Shown piece by piece: positions 58,435-64,000 of a stretch of 64,000 nucleotides of DNA. Numbering within the stretch: the stretch's first letter is position 1; each line of letters begins with the position of its first letter. The DNA is taken from contig SUVP01000005.1 in assembly GCA_015061945.1 (NCBI GenBank), forward strand, positions 62,001-126,000. Reading direction: 5' to 3'. Below the pieces are notes generated by a model. The model worked only from the letters and a program-made list of their open reading frames with translations, was not told the origin of the DNA and made no database searches. This stretch comes from Opitutales bacterium. GTDB lineage: Bacteria > Verrucomicrobiota > Verrucomicrobiia > Opitutales > Intestinicryptomonadaceae. Position numbers and translations under genes: made by a program.

Positions 58435-59640
58435 TCAAACTAAAATTTTCAACAAATCTGCGACCGAGATTTTTATCGGAGTGTTGTAATCAGTCGGGAT
58501 TATTTCAGATATGGGCATATCAAAAGCGACTTGAAATGCGTATGGAACTTTCAATATCTTTTGGAAATATGAAAGTGTTGGACTTATTGGATCTCTTTCT
58601 GATGATTTCACTTCAACCAACATAAAAGGTTGTGAATCTTTCGTAATTAGAAAGTCAACTTCACGCTGGAGTTTATCTCTCAAATAATATAAGTTAAATA
58701 CACCTAATCCACAATCAGTCCACCAATGTGCAACTTTTAATAAGTGAGATGCTACAAAGTTTTCGTTTTTTGCACCATTATCTTGAATGATGCTCCAATC
58801 CCAAAGATAAATTTTGGGTTGTTTGCGAATTGAATTCGCAATGTTTTTAAACCAAGGACGGATTGAATAACAGTAATAGACCGACTCCAGAATATTTATC
58901 CACGTTTTTATTGTATCTGAAGTAACGTTCAATTCATTTGCAAGAGAACTATAATTTATACCAGATGAAATTCTACCTCCAAGTAAATCGGCAAGTGCGC
59001 GTATTCCTTTTATATCTTGGACTCTACTTAAATCGCGCAAATCATCATAAAAGAGTTGTTCTAATCGCAGATTTTTCCAGTTGTTGTAAAATCTCTTATT
59101 TGCTGTTATGTAAGGTTCGGGATATCCACCAAAAGTTAAAAGTTTTTCAATATGTTTATCCGAGATTTTTGCCGGTTTTTGAAAAAGATTTTCTATGTCA
59201 ACGTTGGCTGATACAGATTCTCTTGCAGTAATAGGGTGAATTCTATACATAAAATAACGTCCCATTAAGCTATCACCTCCACGTTTATAGGTATCCATTC
59301 TCGCGCTTCCTGTAACAGCAACTTTGATTTTATTATCTGCATAGGCATCAAAGAAGCCTTTTAACAGATTTTTCCATTTAGGAAACTTATGTATTTCGTC
59401 AAAAATTATTCCCTTTTTCGCATTTAACGGGTTTGCTAAATCAATAGCTTGGGCGATTTTTGTAGCCCCACTTCTAATTGCATTGGCGTCTGTGTCGATA
59501 TCATAATTTAAATATTTTGCCTTTGGTAAAACTTGTCGGGCAGTAGTAGTTTTACCTACTTGACGTGGACCTGATATAAATGCCATTTGGCGAACTTTTG
59601 ATAAATTGTCGGCAATTAAGGTTTCGTAGATTCTTTTCAT
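58435..59640 (-). CDS. DUF4143-type AAA ATPase
   Basis: Walker A 'FISGPRQVGKTTTARQ', 'GIIFDEIHKFPKWKNLLKGFFD', 'VAVTGSARMD', C-terminal 'REVDFLI..DSQPFMLVEVKSSE'; start refined to 59640. Confidence 0.87.
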   Translation of the reverse strand: MKRIYETLIADNLSKVRQMAFISGPRQVGKTTTARQVLPKAKYLNYDIDTDANAIRSGATKIAQAIDLANPLNAKKGIIFDEIHKFPKWKNLLKGFFDAYADNKIKVAVTGSARMDTYKRGGDSLMGRYFMYRIHPITARESVSANVDIENLFQKPAKISDKHIEKLLTFGGYPEPYITANKRFYNNWKNLRLEQLFYDDLRDLSRVQDIKGIRALADLLGGRISSGINYSSLANELNVTSDTIKTWINILESVYYCYSIRPWFKNIANSIRKQPKIYLWDWSIIQDNGAKNENFVASHLLKVAHWWTDCGLGVFNLYYLRDKLQREVDFLITKDSQPFMLVEVKSSERDPISPTLSYFQKILKVPYAFQVAFDMPISEIIPTDYNTPIKISVADLLKILV

Positions 59641-59677
59641 GTATAATACAATCGGAAGATTTTTACATTTTGTCAAC

Positions 59678-59739
59678 TACCAATTTCGAGTATGCTCGAT
59701 TTTAGTATATACCAATTTCGAGTAATGTCGAAAATGGTA
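59678..59739. repeat. Tandem palindromic repeat upstream of the DUF4143 ATPase
   Basis: TACCAATTTCGAGTA at 59678 and 59710 (32-bp period); second copy within the inverted repeat TACCAATTTCGAgtaatgTCGAAAATGGTA. Confidence 0.6.
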
Positions 59740-59756
59740 GTGCAGTTGCGATAAAA

Positions 59757-59787
59757 AAATTGCGTCTTAATTAAGACGCAATTTTTA
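59757..59787. terminator. Intrinsic terminator (perfect palindrome)
   Basis: AAATTGCGTCTTAATTAAGACGCAATTT plus T-tract. Confidence 0.75.
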
Positions 59788-59807
59788 GGTTTTATTGTTA
59801 GTTGGAA

Positions 59808-60761
59808 TTAAGCAACGTCAACACTTCTGTAAGCTTCGAGAAGTTTCTTGTCGCCAGCGAGAGTTTTGTCGCTTTGTCCGTGTTCCATACCGATGATTCC
59901 ACGATAACCTTTGTCCCAAAGGTGTTGGAAGATTTTCTTGTAATTGATTTCACCAGTTGTTGGTTCTTTACGTCCTGGAACGTCGCCAACTTGGATATAT
60001 GCAGTTTCATCCCATGCAGCGTCGATATTGTTGATGAGATTTCCTTCTGTGATTTGTTGGTGATAAAGGTCGTTCAAGATTTTTACATTTGGGCTACCAA
60101 CAGCTTTGCAAAGTGCGTATGCTTGTGGAATACGCTTGAGCCAAAGTGATGGGTGATTCTTGATGTTGAGTGGTTCGAGAACAATTGTAAGCCCAGCCTT
60201 TTCGACAATTTCAGCACAACGCTTGAGATGTTCTGCGACGTTTGCAAATTGATATTCTGGTTCGAGCATTGGATCTTCAAGACCAGGGACAACTGTGCAC
60301 CATTTTGCGTTGACACGTTTTGCAACTTCGACAGCTCTCTTCATTTTATTTGCCCAAAATTCGATAGAAGCTTTTTTGTCGATAACACGTTTTTTCAAAT
60401 CCATTCTGTTACCAGTCATCGACGCATTGCCCCATTCAGCGTGAGCAACGAATACGCCCATTTCCATACCGAGCTTTTCCATTTGTTTTGCGATTGCTTC
60501 TTGAACTTCGACAGGGCGATTAGGCATACCGTTATCTTCAAGACCTCTGAAACCGCAATCGTAGAAATACTTTACTTTGTCAGGATACGACAAACCTTTT
60601 GATGCTTCACGCAACTGACCAAAGTTTGGAGAGAACTTTGACTTAAATGGTTGTGTCGATTTTGCGATATCGCTAACTGGAACTTGTGCTGTTGCAGTTT
60701 TTGCGATAGCAACGCCGGCGAGTGCCGATAATGCTGTTTTTGTGAATTGTCTTCTATCCAT
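59808..60761 (-). CDS. Tat-exported hydroxypyruvate-isomerase-like TIM-barrel protein
   Basis: 'MDRRQFTKTALSALAGVAIAKTATA' signal; 'FSPNFGQL', 'LTIVLEPLNIKNHPS', 'ILNDLYHQQITEGNL', 'YIQVGDVPGRKEPTTGEINY'. Confidence 0.88.
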   Translation of the reverse strand: MDRRQFTKTALSALAGVAIAKTATAQVPVSDIAKSTQPFKSKFSPNFGQLREASKGLSYPDKVKYFYDCGFRGLEDNGMPNRPVEVQEAIAKQMEKLGMEMGVFVAHAEWGNASMTGNRMDLKKRVIDKKASIEFWANKMKRAVEVAKRVNAKWCTVVPGLEDPMLEPEYQFANVAEHLKRCAEIVEKAGLTIVLEPLNIKNHPSLWLKRIPQAYALCKAVGSPNVKILNDLYHQQITEGNLINNIDAAWDETAYIQVGDVPGRKEPTTGEINYKKIFQHLWDKGYRGIIGMEHGQSDKTLAGDKKLLEAYRSVDVA

Positions 60762-60897
60762 CTTATTTCCTTCTATTATTGAATGAGTGTTTGTTAAAGT
60801 TGTATTCATTCTCTCATTTTTTATTTTTTTTGAAAAGCATTTTCTTTGGAAATTTTGCCTTGCAAGATTAGTCAAAAAATGGAAAATAGTTGTTTGT

Positions 60898-61728
60898 ATG
60901 AAAAAAATTATTCTTATGATGGCTATGGTTGCTACACTCCTCGGGTGTGCAACATCAGAAAAATGCGATAAGGCTCAACCAAAGCATAGAAATGTTGCGG
61001 TTCAGACTTATACTTTTAACAGATTCACTCTTGAAGAAACTATCAATAAAATCAAGAGCTTGGGTCTCGATGGCGTAGAATGCTATCCAAAGCAAAAACT
61101 CAGCGACAAGTTCCCTGGAGTTCTCACAAATCAATATATGACAACAGAGCAAAAAGATTATATGAAAAAGCTCCTTAAGGACGCTAATCTTAAGCTCGTA
61201 AGCTTTGGTGTTGCATACGCAAATAATGAAAAAGAAATTGAAGATCTTTGCAAATTCTTGAAGGAATTTGATTGCAAAATTGTTTTGACAGAAGCACACG
61301 AAGGTCTCTTTCAAGCATGGGAAAAAGTAGCTGGCAAGTATGGAATCACAATGGCAGTTCACCACCACGCACAAGGCAAAAATAACTACTGGAACCCAGA
61401 CTACATTTTGCCAATCATTAAAGATTTTAAAAACATCAAGATGAATCCTGATACAGGACACTCGTCGCGTGCAGGTGTTCCACCAATGTATGCACTCAAG
61501 AAGTACGAAGGCAGAATCTCGTCTATCCACTTCAAAGACCAAAAAGAATATGGCAATAAAAAGAATCAACCAGTAATTTTTGGTACAGGTGCACTCAATA
61601 CAAAGGCAATGCTCCGCGAACTCGATAGACAAGGTTACAACGGTTTCTTCGTTATCGAATACGAAGCAAATTACGACAACAACTTGCCTGAAGTTAAAGC
61701 GTGTGTCGATTATTTGAGAAATAACTAA
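60898..61728 (+). CDS. Sugar phosphate isomerase/epimerase-like TIM-barrel lipoprotein
   Basis: Lipobox 'TLLGC'; 'VAVQTYTFNRFTLEETINKIKSLGLDGVE', 'MNPDTGHSSRAG', 'IHFKDQKE'; start refined to 60898. Confidence 0.85.
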   Translation: MKKIILMMAMVATLLGCATSEKCDKAQPKHRNVAVQTYTFNRFTLEETINKIKSLGLDGVECYPKQKLSDKFPGVLTNQYMTTEQKDYMKKLLKDANLKLVSFGVAYANNEKEIEDLCKFLKEFDCKIVLTEAHEGLFQAWEKVAGKYGITMAVHHHAQGKNNYWNPDYILPIIKDFKNIKMNPDTGHSSRAGVPPMYALKKYEGRISSIHFKDQKEYGNKKNQPVIFGTGALNTKAMLRELDRQGYNGFFVIEYEANYDNNLPEVKACVDYLRNN

Positions 61729-61748
61729 TCATAACTTTTTCTTGAAAG

Positions 61749-61777
61749 AGGTCTGCTAAAAATGCAGACCTTTTTTT
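61749..61777 (+). terminator. Intrinsic terminator
   Basis: AGGTCTGC-taaaaat-GCAGACCT followed by T7. Confidence 0.75.
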
Positions 61778-61823
61778 GTTTTTTCTTGCAGAATTTAAGA
61801 GGGGTATTCAATATTGTAGAGGT

Positions 61824-62732
61824 ATGAAAAAAGCATTATTATTACTCGCATCAGTAGCATTGTTGTTTGGTTGCAATCCATCAAACTCTGCAAAAACAAA
61901 ATCGGTTGAAAAAAAAGCGTCAGCACCACAACAACAAGTGTGCCAAAAAGCAAAATCAAAACCATGCGAAAAGAAAGTATCTAATCGTAAGGTTGGCGTG
62001 GCAATGTACACATTCCACAAACGCACACTTGAAGAAGTTATTCCACTCTTCAAAGAAATGGGTATCGATGCAATCGGGCTTTCGACAACACCATTGAGTC
62101 CAAAATTCCCAAAAGTCAAAACGGGGTATAAAATGACTCAAGAACAAAAAGATTATCTTAAAAAACTTCTCGCAGACAATAACCTCAAGATTGTAAGCTA
62201 TGGCGTTGTAACACCAAAAGAAGAAAAAGAAATTGTCGCAATTTGCGAGTTCGCAAAAGAAATGAATATTCCACTTATTTTGACTGAAGCAGTCGGCGAA
62301 ACAGTCGCAATGTGGGATAAATATTGCAAACAATATGGTTTGAAAATGGCATTGCACAACCACGCTCACGATATCATAAAGCGTAATTCATACTTCAACC
62401 CAAATATCGTTTATGCGACGATTAAAGATTACAAAAATCTTTACGCTTGCCCAGATAATGGACACTGGGCACGTTCGGGTATCAATGCAATCGCAGGGTA
62501 TAAGATTCTCGAAGGCAGAATTGCAATGCTTCACTTTAAAGACTTGGACAAGTTTGACGACCTCAAGGCAATGCCAGTTCCACACGGACAAGGTGTCTTA
62601 AAAGTTAAAGAGCTTATGGCTGAACTCGACAGACAAAAATTCGACGGCTACTATATGGTAGAGTACGAAAAGAATTTTGAAAACAATGTCGATGATGTTA
62701 AGGCTTGTGTAAAATTCTTGAAGTCTAACTAA
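61824..62732 (+). CDS. Sugar phosphate isomerase/epimerase-like TIM-barrel lipoprotein, paralog of preceding
   Basis: Lipobox 'LLFGC'; 'VGVAMYTFHKRTLEEVIPLFKEMGIDAIG', 'CPDNGHWARSG', 'LHFKDLDK'; start refined to 61824. Confidence 0.85.
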   Translation: MKKALLLLASVALLFGCNPSNSAKTKSVEKKASAPQQQVCQKAKSKPCEKKVSNRKVGVAMYTFHKRTLEEVIPLFKEMGIDAIGLSTTPLSPKFPKVKTGYKMTQEQKDYLKKLLADNNLKIVSYGVVTPKEEKEIVAICEFAKEMNIPLILTEAVGETVAMWDKYCKQYGLKMALHNHAHDIIKRNSYFNPNIVYATIKDYKNLYACPDNGHWARSGINAIAGYKILEGRIAMLHFKDLDKFDDLKAMPVPHGQGVLKVKELMAELDRQKFDGYYMVEYEKNFENNVDDVKACVKFLKSN

Positions 62733-62754
62733 TCTCAAATTTGCGAAAAAAAGA

Positions 62755-62787
62755 AAACTGTCGGATATGAAGTCCGACAGTTTTTTT
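62755..62787. terminator. Bidirectional intrinsic terminator
   Basis: AAACTGTCGGA / TCCGACAGTTT with A- and T-tracts. Confidence 0.78.
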
Positions 62788-62834
62788 ATGTGTGTTTGTA
62801 GGTCAATAAAGAAAGTGCGAACACTTTCGGAAAA

Positions 62835-63167
62835 TTACATCGATTTAATTGCTTCGTCTCTTGTTGTGTAGATAGTAAATATGCTTGTGAAGCCAGAGAT
62901 TTCAAACACTTGTTTTACGTTTTGATTCAACGTTGCAAGAGCAATTTCGCCAGAGATTTTTTTGAATTGTTTTGCAGCTGTCAAAAGGACACGCAAACCA
63001 GCACTGCTGATATATTCAAGCTCGCGACATTCAACAAGAACTTTTGCTTGATTCTCTTCTGCAAGCTTATTGAAAGCTTGTTCGAGCTCGGCAGTAGTTG
63101 TAACATTGAGTCTGCCCTTAAGCGAGAGAACAACGATATCATTGATTTTTTCTTGGGTGATTTCCAT
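62835..63167 (-). CDS. STAS-domain anti-sigma factor antagonist
   Basis: 'IVVLSLKGRLNVTTTAELEQAFNKL', phospho-acceptor-type 'ECRELEYISSAGLRVLLTAAKQFK'. Confidence 0.9.
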   Translation of the reverse strand: MEITQEKINDIVVLSLKGRLNVTTTAELEQAFNKLAEENQAKVLVECRELEYISSAGLRVLLTAAKQFKKISGEIALATLNQNVKQVFEISGFTSIFTIYTTRDEAIKSM

Positions 63168-63385
63168 ATTTATAACTTTTGTTTTAATTATCTTCCATAC
63201 ATACTGGCTGATTATTTATTAAAATCAATCTTTTATTTTAATCTGAAAAATTGTGTGTTGGGCAAAAAAATAGCTTGAAAGATTCAATGTTTTTTCTAAA
63301 TATTTTGTACGTTGAAGCGGTTGACGATAAACGTCGTCCGTAGGATTTTTTATACAAAACAAAAACACAATAAAAAGGAAAAATT

Positions 63386-64000
63386 ATGGCAAGAACAATC
63401 ACGCTCTTTACAGGGCAATGGGCAGATATGAAGCTTGAAGACCTCGCACCATTAGCGAAACAAATGGGTTATGAAGGCTTGGAAATCGCAATCACACAAA
63501 ATCACTTCGACCCAGAAAGAGCCGACGACAAAAAGTATTTGAAGAGTCGTTGGGAAATTCTCGAAGCAAACGGCTTGAACTGCTTTGCTCTTTCAAACCA
63601 CCTCGTAGGTCAATGCGTATGCGATAATATCGACTCACGCCACCGCTCAATTATGCTCGACAGAATTTGGGGCGACGGCGATCCAGAAGGCGTACGCAAG
63701 CGTGCTGCAGCAGAAATGATTCGTTCTGCAAAATTCTGCAAAAAGTTTATGGATATGCGTCCAAAGTCATTGGGCGAATCGCCGATTGCACCAACAATCA
63801 CAGGCTTTACAGGTTCGTCAATTTGGCAATATTTGTACTCGTTCCCACCGGTATCAAAGCAAATGATTGACGCTGGCTTTGCAGACTTCGCAAAACGTTG
63901 GACACCTATCCTCAACGCATTTGATAAAGCAGGTGTAAACTTTGCACTCGAAGTACACCCAACTGAAATTGCGTTCGACATTGCATCGGCAGAACGTGCA
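63386..64000 (+). CDS. Sugar phosphate isomerase/epimerase family protein, truncated by window end
   Basis: ATG at 63386, open to the window end (absent from the ORF track because no stop): 'MARTITLFTGQWADMKLEDLAPLAKQMGYEGLEIAI...FALEVHPTEIAFD'. Confidence 0.85.
   Translation, partial: MARTITLFTGQWADMKLEDLAPLAKQMGYEGLEIAITQNHFDPERADDKKYLKSRWEILEANGLNCFALSNHLVGQCVCDNIDSRHRSIMLDRIWGDGDPEGVRKRAAAEMIRSAKFCKKFMDMRPKSLGESPIAPTITGFTGSSIWQYLYSFPPVSKQMIDAGFADFAKRWTPILNAFDKAGVNFALEVHPTEIAFDIASAERA

Noticed and set aside
58435-59640. DUF4143 ATPase as evidence for an integrated mobile element or defence island
   Set aside because: No transposase, integrase, att-like duplication or other defence gene nearby; kept only as an ATPase with an unusual upstream repeat.
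60955-61632. 225-aa minus-strand ORF opposite the isomerase lipoprotein
   Set aside because: Antisense artefact; Phe/Cys/Ile-rich composition without a domain.
1-64000. Search for tRNA genes, rRNA, CRISPR arrays, transposases and prophage genes
   Set aside because: No tRNA T-arm/cloverleaf, direct-repeat array or recognisable transposase/phage protein was seen by eye; tRNAscan-SE and CRISPR finders would be needed to exclude them formally.

Overview
The window looks like a chromosomal segment of a low-GC, Gram-negative bacterium, probably from the PVC/Verrucomicrobiota-Lentisphaerota side. That placement is an inference from VPEPAEWA-type PEP-CTERM proteins, Tat-secreted oxidoreductases, LacI-type regulators and many secreted sugar enzymes. 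Housekeeping loci I recognise are lptD (partial), scpA, glmM, folE2, ptsH, rpsA, cysK, holA, rpsP-trmD-rplS (no rimM between rpsP and trmD), leuC, a yebC-family gene, rpmH-rnpA-yidD-yidC, purC, a rodZ-like gene, cca, grpE-dnaJ and a STAS-domain gene. Accessory content includes six secreted glycoside-hydrolase-like genes, five TIM-barrel sugar isomerase/epimerase genes (three of them predicted lipoproteins), three PEP-CTERM proteins and a compact cluster of three CD225/dispanin-like proteins plus a DUF2752 protein. It also includes a Wsp-like chemosensory operon (MCP, CheW, WspD-like CheW, CheA-REC) without CheR, CheB or a GGDEF output gene, followed by a glycosyltransferase and a PIG-L deacetylase. 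A small AT-rich island carries an XRE/AT-hook-like regulator, an unknown 652-aa secreted protein and a Sel1 lipoprotein, and there is one DUF4143-type ATPase. The main unexplained non-coding signals are a ~100-nt three-way-junction element 3' of rplS, a hairpin whose loop complements the rpsA Shine-Dalgarno, a TGTAATTR palindrome/repeat cluster upstream of a PEP-CTERM gene, and palindromic repeats upstream of the DUF4143 ATPase. No tRNA, rRNA, CRISPR array or transposase was seen. All family calls come from reading motifs; no database search was run.
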